From: JBOGUF01 sp050696075
Lineage (GTDB): Bacteria > Chloroflexota > Chloroflexia > Thermomicrobiales > UBA6265
Direction: 5' to 3'
Assembly (NCBI GenBank): GCA_050696075.1
Contig: JBOGUF010000216.1
Span: 66,467-130,466 of the forward strand
DNA: 64,000 nt
The notes beneath the pieces were generated by a model. The model did not search any database, had not been told where the DNA came from, and saw only the letters and a list, made by a program, of their open reading frames with translations. The position numbers were made by a program, and so were the translations under genes. This document shows positions 43,525 to 55,616 of the stretch, one piece after another (the first letter of the stretch is position 1; every line of letters begins with the position of its first letter).

Positions 43525-43903
43525 TCTCGCGCTCCACTTTGGGCAAGGCCCGGTGCAAAGCCGCGACATCGCGGTCAGGCAACGGGTGCCCGAGGCGTAT
43601 CTGCATCAGGTGTTGGGTGCGCTGAATCGCGCCGGACTGGTGCGCAGTACGCGTGGTCCGCTGGGCGGGCACGAGCTCGCGCGCGATCCGAGCCAAATCA
43701 CTCTCTGGGACGTGCTTCGCGTGCTCGATGGTCCGGACCGCCGCGCTCACCCGCACATCGACGAGACTCCGCAAGACGATCCGGTGCATGAAACGTGGCA
43801 CGAGCTGCAAAGCAGGTCTGTCGAGTTTCTCCGGTCGATCTCGCTCGATACGCTGGTCGAGCGATACCGAGCGCGCACTCTGGTGCCGGATTACAGCATT
43901 TGA
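43478..43903 (+). CDS. Rrf2-family transcriptional regulator
   Basis: A 141-residue winged-helix regulator. It begins M-R-V-S-S-R-A-D-Y-G-A-R-A-L-F-D-L-A and has P-E-A-Y-L-H-Q-V-L-G-A-L-x-R-A-G-L-V-R-S-x-R-G-P-x-G-G, the standard Rrf2 recognition helix and wing. The three cysteines that bind Fe-S in IscR/NsrR are absent (no Cys in the protein), so a cluster is unlikely. ATG 43478 lies inside larE (47-base overlap), suggesting co-translation with larE. It converges with an oppC-like gene, separated by about 30 bases. Confidence 0.88.
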   Translation: MRVSSRADYGARALFDLALHFGQGPVQSRDIAVRQRVPEAYLHQVLGALNRAGLVRSTRGPLGGHELARDPSQITLWDVLRVLDGPDRRAHPHIDETPQDDPVHETWHELQSRSVEFLRSISLDTLVERYRARTLVPDYSI

Positions 43904-43935
43904 TCGAAGTGTGTTTCCGAGCGGCCCCGAACGCG

Positions 43936-44898
43936 TCAATCGGTGATCCGCGGATCAAACGCATCGCGCAGGCCGATTCCCGCCAGATTGATCGCCAGCA
44001 CCGTGATGTAGATCATGAAGCCGGGCAGGAAGACGTTCCACCATGACTGGGCATAATGTCCGGCCCCCTCATCGAGCATATTCCCCCAGGACGGGATGGG
44101 GATTGGTACCCCGAATCCAAGGAAGCTCAATGCCGCCTCGGCGAGAATAAGGCCGGGCAGCGCCAGCGACGTCCAGACTATGACGATCGGCATGACGTTC
44201 GGAAAGATGTGCCGAAAGATGATGCGGCGATCGGGCGCGCCGACGACCCTGGCCGCCTCGATGTAATCGCGATTCCGTAGTGAGAGCACCTCGCCGCGGA
44301 CCAGGCGCGCAATGCCGGTCCAGCCGTAGGAGGCGATGATGAGCGCGAGGCCGTCCGGGCCGGGAGTGAATATGGTCGAAATCAGCAGCAGGATGGCTAG
44401 CCCAGGCAGGCAAATCAAGACGTCGACCAAGCGCATCAAGATACTATCGATCTTGCCGCCGAAATAACCGGCGACCGCGCCCGCCGTGCAGCCAATCGTC
44501 AACGTCGCAGCGGCCGCGAGAAACGCCACGCGGAGTGAGACGCGACCGCCGTACGCAATGCGCGTCAAGAGATCCCGGCCGTTCGGATCCGTACCGAGCG
44601 CGTGATTATCCGTGAATGGCCCGGCGAGCCGGTTTCGGAGGTTATTCCGCGCGTAGTCATGGCCGGTTATATACTCTGAGACGAGACCCGCCGACAGCGA
44701 AAAGATGACGATGAAGAGGGTGATTGCCAGCGCCACGACGGCCACTTTGTTCCGCTTGAATCGCCCCCAGGCGAGCCGGTAGAAGCCAGGCGTCGAGCGC
44801 AACTGCGAGCGAAGGAGCGCATTTTCGCGGCTCCGCGCCGCATCAGGTGATGCGCCGCGATCGCCGGAAAGCGTTTCGGATTGATGCGCTTGTACCAT
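43936..44898 (-). CDS. Peptide/nickel-type ABC transporter permease, DppC/OppC-like (third pair)
   Basis: A 320-residue permease with the first helix at about 50-70, the T-D-P-N-G-R-D-L-L-T-R-I-A-Y-G-G segment and the EAA loop E-A-A-R-V-V-G-A-P-D-R-R-I-I-F-R-H-I-F-P-N. ATG 44898 is chosen, with GGAGACCAAGG upstream. It belongs with the oppB-like gene at 44975 and the binding protein at 46049. The second binding-protein system is complete except for an ATPase. Confidence 0.9.
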   Translation of the reverse strand: MVQAHQSETLSGDRGASPDAARSRENALLRSQLRSTPGFYRLAWGRFKRNKVAVVALAITLFIVIFSLSAGLVSEYITGHDYARNNLRNRLAGPFTDNHALGTDPNGRDLLTRIAYGGRVSLRVAFLAAAATLTIGCTAGAVAGYFGGKIDSILMRLVDVLICLPGLAILLLISTIFTPGPDGLALIIASYGWTGIARLVRGEVLSLRNRDYIEAARVVGAPDRRIIFRHIFPNVMPIVIVWTSLALPGLILAEAALSFLGFGVPIPIPSWGNMLDEGAGHYAQSWWNVFLPGFMIYITVLAINLAGIGLRDAFDPRITD

Positions 44899-44974
44899 CG
44901 TCGTGCCTTGGTCTCCTGCCCAACCGCCCACGCCGCAGTGCTTTTCGTTGAGTGCGACGCGAATGACGTCGCGG

Positions 44975-45940
44975 TTAGTACCGAATACGCGGGTCGATGA
45001 CGGCGTACAGTACATCCGCTAAGAGGTTACCGACCAAGGTGAGGACGGCGAGTAACGTGAAGATGCCCATCACCACCGTGTAGTCACGCTGATCGAGTGC
45101 TTGGAGTGTCAGTAGCCCTAGACCGGGGTAGGCGAAGATCCGTTCGATGAAAAAGGCGCCGCCGATGAGGCCCGGTAACGTCAGGCCGATGAGGGTGATC
45201 AACGGCAGAATGGCGTTGCGGAACGCATGCACGTACAAGACGGTGTGTTGACGAAGCCCCTTGGCTTCCGCGGTGCGAACGTAGTCCTGGCGGATGACTT
45301 CGAGCATGGACGACCGGATGTAGCGCATCCAGGCGGCGAGCTCGACGATGCCCAGGGCGAACGCGGGCATGATCAGATGCTCGACCCGGTCGAAGAAGCC
45401 ACCACCACCGCGGTAGTCGTGCGTGCCGCTGACCGGCATTGCCGGCAATCCCCATTCCTGGAACTTGACCGCGAAGAGGATGATTAGCAAGAGGCCGAGC
45501 CAGAAGGTGGGAATCGAGAAGGCGGCGGTTGAACCGATCGTGGTGACGTGGTCGAAGAGTGAATTGCGCTTGACGGCCGCGTAGATTCCAAGTGGGATCG
45601 AGATCAGCAGTGCAAAGAATAGGGACGTGATAGTCAAGAGCAGCGTGTTTGGCAGCGCATTCAAAATCCGGTCCGCGACCGGCGTGCCGTTGATCAGGGA
45701 ATACCCGAGATCACCCTGCACGACGTCGCTGAGCCAGTAGAAGTAGCGGAACGGCCACGGTTCGTCGAGACCAAGGTTTGCCCGGATGCGTTCGATGTCC
45801 TGAGGACGGGCGCGCGGGTTGAACTCGATAGCCGACGTCGGGCTACCTGGAATCAGGTTAATGAGCGCAAAGGTCAAGAAGGTGATCCCCAGCATCAAGG
45901 GGATCATTTGCACCACTCGTCGAATGATGAAGGCTGCCAC
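44975..45940 (-). CDS. Peptide/nickel-type ABC transporter permease, DppB/OppB-like (third pair)
   Basis: A 321-residue permease with six helices and N-L-G-L-D-E-P-W, G-D-L-G-Y-S and the E-A-K-G-L-R-Q-H-T-V-L-Y-V-H-A-F-R-N loop. GTG 45940 is selected because GAGGTG lies six bases upstream; an in-frame ATG at 45961 is possible. It follows the Sec-exported binding protein across a terminator-like hairpin. Confidence 0.9.
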   Translation of the reverse strand: MAAFIIRRVVQMIPLMLGITFLTFALINLIPGSPTSAIEFNPRARPQDIERIRANLGLDEPWPFRYFYWLSDVVQGDLGYSLINGTPVADRILNALPNTLLLTITSLFFALLISIPLGIYAAVKRNSLFDHVTTIGSTAAFSIPTFWLGLLLIILFAVKFQEWGLPAMPVSGTHDYRGGGGFFDRVEHLIMPAFALGIVELAAWMRYIRSSMLEVIRQDYVRTAEAKGLRQHTVLYVHAFRNAILPLITLIGLTLPGLIGGAFFIERIFAYPGLGLLTLQALDQRDYTVVMGIFTLLAVLTLVGNLLADVLYAVIDPRIRY

Positions 45941-46004
45941 GGCCGTCACCTCGTGCCGCATAGGGCATGGACCGGCCTAGTCTAATGGCCGAGTCCAGGG
46001 GGAA

Positions 46005-46027
46005 GGGGGCGCCAGGGTGGCGCCCCC
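46005..46027 (-). terminator. Hairpin between binding-protein and permease genes (second system)
   Basis: A perfect 9-bp stem, arms GGGGGCGCC and GGCGCCCCC, with a five-base loop. On the minus strand it is followed by TTCCCCC rather than a T-run, so read-through to the permease genes is likely. Confidence 0.6.
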
Positions 46028-46048
46028 CTTTCGTCTAGGCACGGGTCA

Positions 46049-47806
46049 CTATTGCTCCTCAACCCATGCGAACTGGAACGACCACATGAATCCGAACCCG
46101 CCCGGGTTGAAGTTGTTGACGCGCTCGGAGTACCCCGACATCTCCTGCCGGAAGACGAGGATGCCGTTCGCCGCGTCATTGTTCGCGATGTTCGATTGCT
46201 GGACCAGCAGCTGAATGCGCGCCTCCGGATCGAGTTCGCGCTGCGCCTGATCGTCAAGCGCGTCGTACTCCTCGTTGCAGTAGCGCATCGAGTTGAAGCC
46301 GTTCGGCGGCATTGAATCGCAGCGGAACATGATCCCCTGACCGCCGTCGGCCGACCAACTGAAGCCGAAGAGCGCGACGTCGTAGTCGCCGGTGTCGACC
46401 CGTTCCTGTAGCGTCGTGAACGGAATCGCTTGCGGCAGCATGTCGATGCCGACCTCGGCCCATGCTTCCTGCATGTACGGGACCTGTTGATCGTAGGTGG
46501 CGACGCCGCGGGTGAAGATGAAGTCGAACCGAAGAACCTCGTCTTCGGTGATCGAACCGTCACCATTCAAGTCCTTGTCGCGGAAGCCGTCACCGTCGCT
46601 GTCGGTCCAGCCGGCTTCCTCGAGCACCTGCATCGCCATTTCGGGGTCGTAGTTGTAGATGACGTCGATCTGGTCCGGGGCATAGGCGGGAGAGAGCACG
46701 GGCTGGGTGCCGTTCGCCTGCTCGGCGAAGCCCAGGTAGATCTCCTCAGCCATCAGCTCGCGGTCCAGCGCATACAGCATCGCCTGCCGCACCGCCAAAT
46801 CCTGGAACATCGGCTGCTCGAGGTTGGCAGCGTACCAATTGAAACGGAGCGTATCGTAGATCGCAACCTCGACGCCCTCCGCTTGCTGTACCTGCTCGAC
46901 CTGCGCCGGCGGGATGCCCTCGTAGATGTCGATTTCACCGGCGAGCAGCGCCTGAATCGCGGTGTTTTCCTCCGGGAAGACGCGGAAGATCACCTCATCG
47001 ACATAGGGCATCGCCTCGGTGTCCCAGTAGTTCTCGTTGCGGACGACCGTGACGCTCTCGCCTTGGACCCACTCTTGGAAGATGAACGGGCCGGTGCCAA
47101 CGACGCTCTCCGGAACCTGCCCGGTGCTGATCGGGTCGTTCACCCAGTCGGCATTCGGAATGCCGCTCCAGATGTGCTCCGGGATGACAAACATCGTTCC
47201 CGGTACATCGTAAAGGAACGTTGCGAGTTGGTCCTTTGCGATCAGCCGAATGGTATTGTCGTCGATCACTTCATAGGATTCGAGCGCCAGGTCGATCGTC
47301 GACGTGTAGGCGCTATTGCTCTCGGGATTGAGGTAGGCGTCGATGGTGAACGCCACATCGTCAGCGGTGAAGGGTTCACCGTCGTGCCAGGTCGCGTTCG
47401 GGTTCAGGTTGAAGGTGTAGGTTATGCCGTCCTCGGCGATTTCGTAGCTATCAGCCAAGCCCGGCACGATCGTTCCGTCGATTGGACTGGTCCCGACCAG
47501 GCCCTCGTAGAAGAGCGCCAGCACGTAGTTGGTCGGAATGTCGTCGCCGAGGACGCCGTTGAGGGTGTCGATGTCGGAGATGTCTCCGAAGATCAGTTGG
47601 CCGCCTTGTTGGCCCTCTTCAAGCCCGAAGTGTTCGCGGAGTGCCGCGTAATAGTCCGCGCGGGGAACGGAAGTAATCACTTCACCGGTGCCGGCTGGGC
47701 CGGCTCCAGGAGTCGCTTCCTGAGCGATTGCAGCCGGCGCTACCAAACCGGTCGCCAAGAGAAGCGCCATAAGCAGCAGAGCCGGGATCGACCGCGGTCG
47801 ACGCAT
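46049..47806 (-). CDS. Extracellular solute-binding protein family 5, Sec-exported (OppA/DppA-like)
   Basis: A 585-residue substrate receptor. Residues 1-28 form a standard Sec signal peptide (basic start, long L/A-rich core, A-I-A cleavage) followed by Q-E-A-T-P-G-A; there is no lipobox. Family-5 motifs include Y-T-F-N-L-N-P-N-A-T-W-H-D-G and the V-R-Q-A-M-L-Y-A-L-D-R-E helix. In the C-terminal half (DNA 46531-46612) two D-x-D-G-D-G/D-x-N-G-D-G-type calcium loops follow each other, more than is usual in the family. ATG 47806 has GGAGG eight bases upstream. Confidence 0.9.
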   Translation of the reverse strand: MRRPRSIPALLLMALLLATGLVAPAAIAQEATPGAGPAGTGEVITSVPRADYYAALREHFGLEEGQQGGQLIFGDISDIDTLNGVLGDDIPTNYVLALFYEGLVGTSPIDGTIVPGLADSYEIAEDGITYTFNLNPNATWHDGEPFTADDVAFTIDAYLNPESNSAYTSTIDLALESYEVIDDNTIRLIAKDQLATFLYDVPGTMFVIPEHIWSGIPNADWVNDPISTGQVPESVVGTGPFIFQEWVQGESVTVVRNENYWDTEAMPYVDEVIFRVFPEENTAIQALLAGEIDIYEGIPPAQVEQVQQAEGVEVAIYDTLRFNWYAANLEQPMFQDLAVRQAMLYALDRELMAEEIYLGFAEQANGTQPVLSPAYAPDQIDVIYNYDPEMAMQVLEEAGWTDSDGDGFRDKDLNGDGSITEDEVLRFDFIFTRGVATYDQQVPYMQEAWAEVGIDMLPQAIPFTTLQERVDTGDYDVALFGFSWSADGGQGIMFRCDSMPPNGFNSMRYCNEEYDALDDQAQRELDPEARIQLLVQQSNIANNDAANGILVFRQEMSGYSERVNNFNPGGFGFMWSFQFAWVEEQ

Positions 47807-48076
47807 GGTCCGTACCTCCATCCTTTAAACCTGTCCGTCCGCGAAGCCCCGTTGCATCGCGGGCCTAACGAGGTTCACCCCGTTCTATGTGTGCTGGTTG
47901 CGTTGAGACTAACGCACTGTTGGCGTGTTATGCAAATCCTCCTTTCACTCGCATCAGTGAACTTCCAGTTGACATCCTGTCGTGTGAGGGAATCACTGTG
48001 AGCCCGTGACATGTCGCGTTGCGCAAGATACAAGCCAGCACTGATCGCCGCCGGTGAATCGGCTCCTGACCTCGCA

Positions 48077-49573
48077 TCACCCGACGGTGACAACTTCGTC
48101 GATCTGGGCGCGCTGGAGCTTGCCGCTGAAGTCGACGTAGATGCTCTGCCACTCAGTGAAGAAGTCGAGGGCGGCGGTTCCGGCCTCACGATGGCCGTTG
48201 CCCGTCGCTTTGGTGCCGCCAAAGGGCAGGTGGATCTCGGCGCCGATGGTGCCGGCGTTGACGTAGAGGATGCCTGTGTCGATGTCCTGCATCGCGCGAA
48301 AGGCGCGATTGACGTCGGCGGTGAAGATCGAAGCGGAGAGGCCGAACTTGACGCCGTTGACGACGTCGATCGCCTCGTCGAGGGAATCGACCGGGATGAT
48401 CGCGGTGACCGGGCCGAAGATCTCCTCCTGGGCGATCCGCATCCGCGGTTCGACCTCGTCGAAGATCGTCGGGACGTGAAAATGCCCCTTGCCAAGTACG
48501 CCCTCGCTGGCAATACGACCACCGACAGCGAGCGTCGCCCCTTCTTGCTGCCCGACCGCGACGTAGTCGTGGATGCGAGTGAGCTGACCTTCGCTCACGA
48601 CCGGACCGATCTCGACCGACTCGTCGAGACCGTTGCCCAAACGCATGCCGCCGGCGCGGCCAATTAGCCGGTCAAGCAGCGATTGTTGCACCGCGCGATG
48701 GACGACGACCCGGCTGGCAGCGGTGCAGCGCTGGCCGGAGGTGCCAAAGGCACTCCAGAGGATGCCGTCGCTGGCGAGATCGAGGTCGGCGTCGTCCATG
48801 ACGATCACCGCGTTCTTGCCGCCCATTTCGAGGGAGAGCCGCTTGTTGTGCGTCGCGGCGCGGATGGCGACGTCGATGCCGGTCTCGTTCGAGCCGGTGA
48901 AGGAGATCAGGGGCACCCGCGGGTGGTCGATGATTGCGTTTCCGACGTCTTGGCCGTTGCCGAGGACCAGATTCACGACGCCGGCCGGCAACCCTGCCTC
49001 TTCGAGGACTTCGATCAGACGAATGCCCATGCGTGGCGTGTAGGTCGCTGGCTTGAAGACAACCGTGTTGCCGGCGATGAGGGCGGGCATGATCTTCCAC
49101 GATGGGATGGCCATCGGGAAGTTCCAGGGCGTGATGACGCCGCAGACGCCGAAGGGCTTGCGGACCGACATGTTAAATTTCTCGCGCAATTCGGACGGCG
49201 TCGTCTGCCCGTACATGCGTCGTCCCTCGCCGGCCATGTAGAAAGTCATGTCGATCGCCTCTTGGACGTCGCCGCGAGCCTCGGCGATGACCTTGCCCAT
49301 CTCTTCGGTCATTTCGCGCGCGAACTGCTCTTTGCGGTCGAGCAAGATCTGAGCGGCGCGAAACAGGATCTCGCCGCGCTTCGGGGCGGGATAGAGGCGC
49401 CAGCTCTTGAACGCCGTCGCCGCCGCATGGACGGCGGCATCAACGTCGGCAGGACCACTCTTGGTAAAGGCGCCGACGAGATCACCATTCGCAGGGTTTA
49501 GACGTTCGAACGTCGCCCCGGTTGCCGACTCGACCCAATGACCGCCGATGTAGTTCTTGAAGAGGTCAGACAT
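48077..49573 (-). CDS. NAD(P)-dependent aldehyde dehydrogenase
   Basis: A 498-residue soluble ALDH-superfamily enzyme. It has P-W-N-F-P near residue 155, F-T-G-S-N-E-T-G near 235, the catalytic Glu in L-E-M-G-G-K-N (about 256-262) and the catalytic Cys in F-G-T-S-G-Q-R-C-T-A-A-S-R near 295. The F-G-T-x-G-Q-R-C-T motif resembles alpha-ketoglutaric-semialdehyde and aminoadipate-semialdehyde dehydrogenases, but the substrate cannot be fixed. Start M-S-D-L-F-K-N-Y-I-G-G at 49573 is preferred over 49606. It lies upstream of the second opp system on the same strand. Confidence 0.9.
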   Translation of the reverse strand: MSDLFKNYIGGHWVESATGATFERLNPANGDLVGAFTKSGPADVDAAVHAAATAFKSWRLYPAPKRGEILFRAAQILLDRKEQFAREMTEEMGKVIAEARGDVQEAIDMTFYMAGEGRRMYGQTTPSELREKFNMSVRKPFGVCGVITPWNFPMAIPSWKIMPALIAGNTVVFKPATYTPRMGIRLIEVLEEAGLPAGVVNLVLGNGQDVGNAIIDHPRVPLISFTGSNETGIDVAIRAATHNKRLSLEMGGKNAVIVMDDADLDLASDGILWSAFGTSGQRCTAASRVVVHRAVQQSLLDRLIGRAGGMRLGNGLDESVEIGPVVSEGQLTRIHDYVAVGQQEGATLAVGGRIASEGVLGKGHFHVPTIFDEVEPRMRIAQEEIFGPVTAIIPVDSLDEAIDVVNGVKFGLSASIFTADVNRAFRAMQDIDTGILYVNAGTIGAEIHLPFGGTKATGNGHREAGTAALDFFTEWQSIYVDFSGKLQRAQIDEVVTVG

Positions 49574-49654
49574 CGCCTCGCACCTTTCATTGCCATGTGG
49601 TTGCACTGGCGGCTGAGTCTAGCAGCGAGCGTGATTGACGACCAAAGCGTCGGC

Positions 49655-50206
49655 TCAGTGGAGGCGGTGCCGGAGCGGGTCCTCGATGTATTGCCCGAGT
49701 TGCAGGGAGCGGAGGACTTCTCGCCAGATCGGATCGAGACGGGTGTAGTCTTCCGGCCAAAAGTAAAAGCTCATCAAGGTTGTGACGTCGGAGCCGCGGG
49801 CGACGCAGGTACGGGCGCACGCCTCGCGCTTCTCGCGCTTGTCGATGAACCGCGTTTCGATCCAGGCGTATTCGAGGTCGCCCCGCTTGCGACGCTTGAT
49901 CTCGCCTCGCCCGATTTCATCGGTTTCCGGTGCGCCCATGGCGTCGACGAGTAGTTTGTCGAGAGGCAGATCAGTCCAGTCGATGCCGGGTGGCAATCGC
50001 CAAAAGGAGACTTCCAAGGTGCACTGATCGTCGGGCGGCTTAAGGTCAAAGAACTTGGCGGAACTGGTTCCGGGCTCGAAGATCCAGTTTTCGGGGAAGT
50101 CGAAGCGCACCGCTCCACGATCCGCGACGAAAATCCGGTTGCCGGCCTTTGCCCGCCAGCCATGGTTGTCGGGCAGCCGAAAGCTCCGATCTTCCCATTT
50201 TGCCAT
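49655..50206 (-). CDS. Conserved-looking protein of unknown function
   Basis: A 183-residue soluble protein. Visible features are many Trp and acidic residues, a W-x-A-K-A-G-N-R-I-F-V-A-D-R-G start region, F-D-F-P-E-N-W, and R-L-D-P-I-W-R-E-V-L-R-S-L-Q-L-G near the end. No catalytic motif, signal peptide or membrane helix is seen. The balanced codon use, ATG start and isolation between a tRNA gene and the aldehyde dehydrogenase gene support a real gene, but I cannot name a family. Confidence 0.65.
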   Translation of the reverse strand: MAKWEDRSFRLPDNHGWRAKAGNRIFVADRGAVRFDFPENWIFEPGTSSAKFFDLKPPDDQCTLEVSFWRLPPGIDWTDLPLDKLLVDAMGAPETDEIGRGEIKRRKRGDLEYAWIETRFIDKREKREACARTCVARGSDVTTLMSFYFWPEDYTRLDPIWREVLRSLQLGQYIEDPLRHRLH

Positions 50207-50241
50207 GCTGTTATTACCTCGCTGATTCGGCTAGTAACAAA

Positions 50242-50274
50242 AGACTGGAGGAGCGAACCCGCCGCCTCCAGTCT
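50242..50274 (-). terminator. Intrinsic terminator after tRNA-Asn
   Basis: A perfect 10-bp stem (AGACTGGAGG and its complement) with a 13-base loop; on the minus strand the stem is followed directly by TTTTGTT. Confidence 0.85.
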
Positions 50275-50279
50275 CTTCG

Positions 50280-50354
50280 TGGCTCCCCGACTAGGATTCG
50301 AACCTAGAACCTACCGGTTAACAGCCGGCCGCTCTACCGTTGAGCTATCGGGGA
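50280..50354 (-). tRNA. tRNA-Asn (anticodon GTT)
   Basis: The minus strand folds as a cloverleaf: acceptor stem TCCCCGA/TCGGGGA, D-arm AGCTCAACGGTAGAGC, anticodon stem GCCGG/CCGGT with loop CTGTTAA (anticodon GTT), T-arm CTAGGTTCGAATCCTAG, discriminator G and an encoded CCA. All stems pair. Confidence 0.95.
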
Positions 50355-50377
50355 TCGAGCGCATCCTCAACGGCGCG

Positions 50378-50408
50378 ATTGTAGCACGGGACTATTTCTG
50401 AGGTACAA
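50378..50408 (-). promoter_or_regulatory. Predicted tRNA-Asn promoter
   Basis: Minus strand -35 TTGTAC (rc of 50403-50408), 19-bp spacer, -10 TACAAT (rc of 50378-50383) with an upstream TGC. The transcript would begin about 15-20 bases before the mature tRNA. Confidence 0.5.
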
Positions 50409-50551
50409 GTCGATTGTCCTTGCGCAGATCGCCTGCCCGATTCGACCTCGGCGCGAGTCGGTCCGGACTTGCGCGGATGGCACGGTGGTCTCTACCATCA
50501 CAGGAACAACTCCGACGATGGATTGCCTGTCTTGCCGAATGCGCGCGAGGC

Positions 50552-51508
50552 ATGGCAAGGATCAGGTCCGTGGATTACGACGTGTTGGTCGTCGGTCGAC
50601 CATCGTTCGACCTCATCTTTACTGGCGTGTCGTCCTGGCCCGTGGTTGGACAGGAGGTCTTCGCTCGCAACCTCACCACCTCGGCGGGGGGCACATTCAA
50701 CGTCGTGGCGGCGTTGCATCGCCTTGGCGTGGGGGTGGGGATGGTCGGCAGCGTCGGCAACGACGTCTGGAGTCGCCAGGCATTTGCCGCGATGGAGGCG
50801 GAAGGGGTCTGCACCACGCTCATGCAAGTGCTCGATCATCCGCTGCCGGCCCTCAGCATTTGTGTGAGTCACGAAGGGGATCGCGGATTCCTGACCCACG
50901 AGCACGTTGACCCTGAGGTGGGGACCCATTGCGCCGCCCACGTTCTTGAGGTTCTTCACCGAGAGTCGGCGCAATACGTTCAGGCATGCCTCAATCCGGA
51001 CCTGGCCGCGTTTGCTCATCTTGCCCGCGACCGCGGGATGCGGGTGATCGTCGACTGCGGATGGGACGAACCCTGGCTGACATCCCGGCAGATCCGCACG
51101 CTGATGCCGCTGGCTGACATCGTCTTCGCCAACGAACCGGAGGCATGCGCCATTGCGGGGGAGGCGGACCCGCGCGCCGCTGTGCGGCGTCTCGGGGAGA
51201 TTGTCCCCTTCGTCGTCGTGAAGCGAGGCGCGGCGGGGGCATCGGCGGTCGTGGAGGGCCGCGAGTTCCATGCCCCGACCGAACCCGTCGAGGTCGTCGA
51301 TGCTACCGGCGCCGGCGATTGCTTTAACGCCGGCTTCCTGTACGGCCTGCTTCGCGGTCGTTCGATCGCCGACAGTTTGCACATCGGCAATGTGTGTGGC
51401 GGCATGAGCGTCGCTGTGCCAGGTGGCCACGCGGGTGCGCCGACCGAAGCGGACCTGCTTGCGCGGCTGCGGCCTATGGGCGCCACGCCGAGGTCGTCCC
51501 CGCTATAG
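50552..51508 (+). CDS. PfkB-family carbohydrate/nucleoside kinase
   Basis: A 318-residue sugar kinase of the ribokinase superfamily. It has the G-G-T-F-N-V-V-A-A-L-x-R-L-G motif near 50, G-N-D-x-x-S, the A-N-E-P-E-A motif near 195, and the catalytic and anion-hole D-A-T-G-A-G-D-C-F-N-A-G-F at about 252-264. The substrate cannot be determined from sequence; ribose, fructose or inosine-type substrates are all possible. ATG 50552 has GCGAGG just upstream. It stands alone on the plus strand between the tRNA gene and rpoB. Confidence 0.85.
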   Translation: MARIRSVDYDVLVVGRPSFDLIFTGVSSWPVVGQEVFARNLTTSAGGTFNVVAALHRLGVGVGMVGSVGNDVWSRQAFAAMEAEGVCTTLMQVLDHPLPALSICVSHEGDRGFLTHEHVDPEVGTHCAAHVLEVLHRESAQYVQACLNPDLAAFAHLARDRGMRVIVDCGWDEPWLTSRQIRTLMPLADIVFANEPEACAIAGEADPRAAVRRLGEIVPFVVVKRGAAGASAVVEGREFHAPTEPVEVVDATGAGDCFNAGFLYGLLRGRSIADSLHIGNVCGGMSVAVPGGHAGAPTEADLLARLRPMGATPRSSPL

Positions 51509-51524
51509 CTCGAAGTCGTCTTGA

Positions 51525-51600
51525 CCGTCATGCTGAGCCGCATTCGCTTCCTTGTCATGCCTTGGCAAGGCCGGCATGACGGCAGGAAGTTCGGAATGAC
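51525..51600. repeat. Inverted-repeat element with GTCATGC cores
   Basis: CCGTCATGC near 51525 and GCATGACGG at 51574-51582 are complementary, and a second GTCATGCC at 51554-51561 pairs with GGCATGAC at 51573-51580. Short GTCAT...ATGAC elements of this kind are dispersed in many genomes; it may also terminate the sugar-kinase transcript. Confidence 0.5.
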
Positions 51601-51655
51601 GGGATGAGTAGCCACGCGACTCTTGTTACGATGCAAAAATTTCAGACAACGAGTC

Positions 51656-51684
51656 TTGACATGGGCACTCGTGAGCGGTATCCT
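51656..51684 (+). promoter_or_regulatory. Predicted rpoB promoter
   Basis: -35 TTGACA (51656-51661), 17-bp spacer, -10 TATCCT (51679-51684). An A-rich stretch (ATGCAAAAATTT) lies about 15 bases upstream of the -35, where an UP element would be. Confidence 0.6.
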
Positions 51685-51782
51685 ATTCGTTCGCGGTAGC
51701 GGCGGGTGGCGCACCCGTCAGCCGCGGGCCAGGACCAAACGGACGGCGCGTGCAAAGACGAGCCCAGCGATCAGTCGGAATT

Positions 51783-51820
51783 CGGGAGGGGAAGATTTTG
51801 CCCTCCCGCTTTGGCGTTGT
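51783..51820 (+). promoter_or_regulatory. Possible attenuator in the rpoB leader
   Basis: Arms CGGGAGGG (51783-51790) and CCCTCCCG (51801-51808) are perfectly complementary with a 10-base loop, followed by CTTTGGCGTTGTTT. It resembles a weak intrinsic terminator inside the leader. Confidence 0.5.
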
Positions 51821-52049
51821 TTGGATTCCATCAGCACGATAGAGCGATCCCGACGGAAGCCGGCGCGTAAAGGTGGCTTCGGTCTGGACCTGTGCTGTGT
51901 ACCGCGAGTGCACCTCACATTGCAAGCCCGCATCGATATCCCGCCCGAGTGTTGCGCTGCTCCTTGACCAGGAGCTGGCGCGAATTGGGTCGGGTCCGAA
52001 CCGTTGATCTGGCGCCCACGCCAGTACTTGTGGGACGGAGGAACGTTAC

Positions 52050-55613
<3,564 letters not shown>

Positions 55614-55616
55614 TCT

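Larger units (their letters stand above)
51509..52049 (+). other. 541-bp region upstream of rpoB
   Basis: It contains an inverted-repeat element (51525-51600), an A/T-rich stretch (51631-51645) just before the rpoB promoter (51656-51684), and a 360-base rpoB leader with a terminator-like hairpin (51783-51808). No rplJ/rplL genes and no supported coding frame were found. Confidence 0.5.

Noticed and set aside
51623..51967. A 114-residue plus-strand frame upstream of rpoB
   Set aside because: It overlaps the rpoB promoter and leader hairpin and has random-looking composition.
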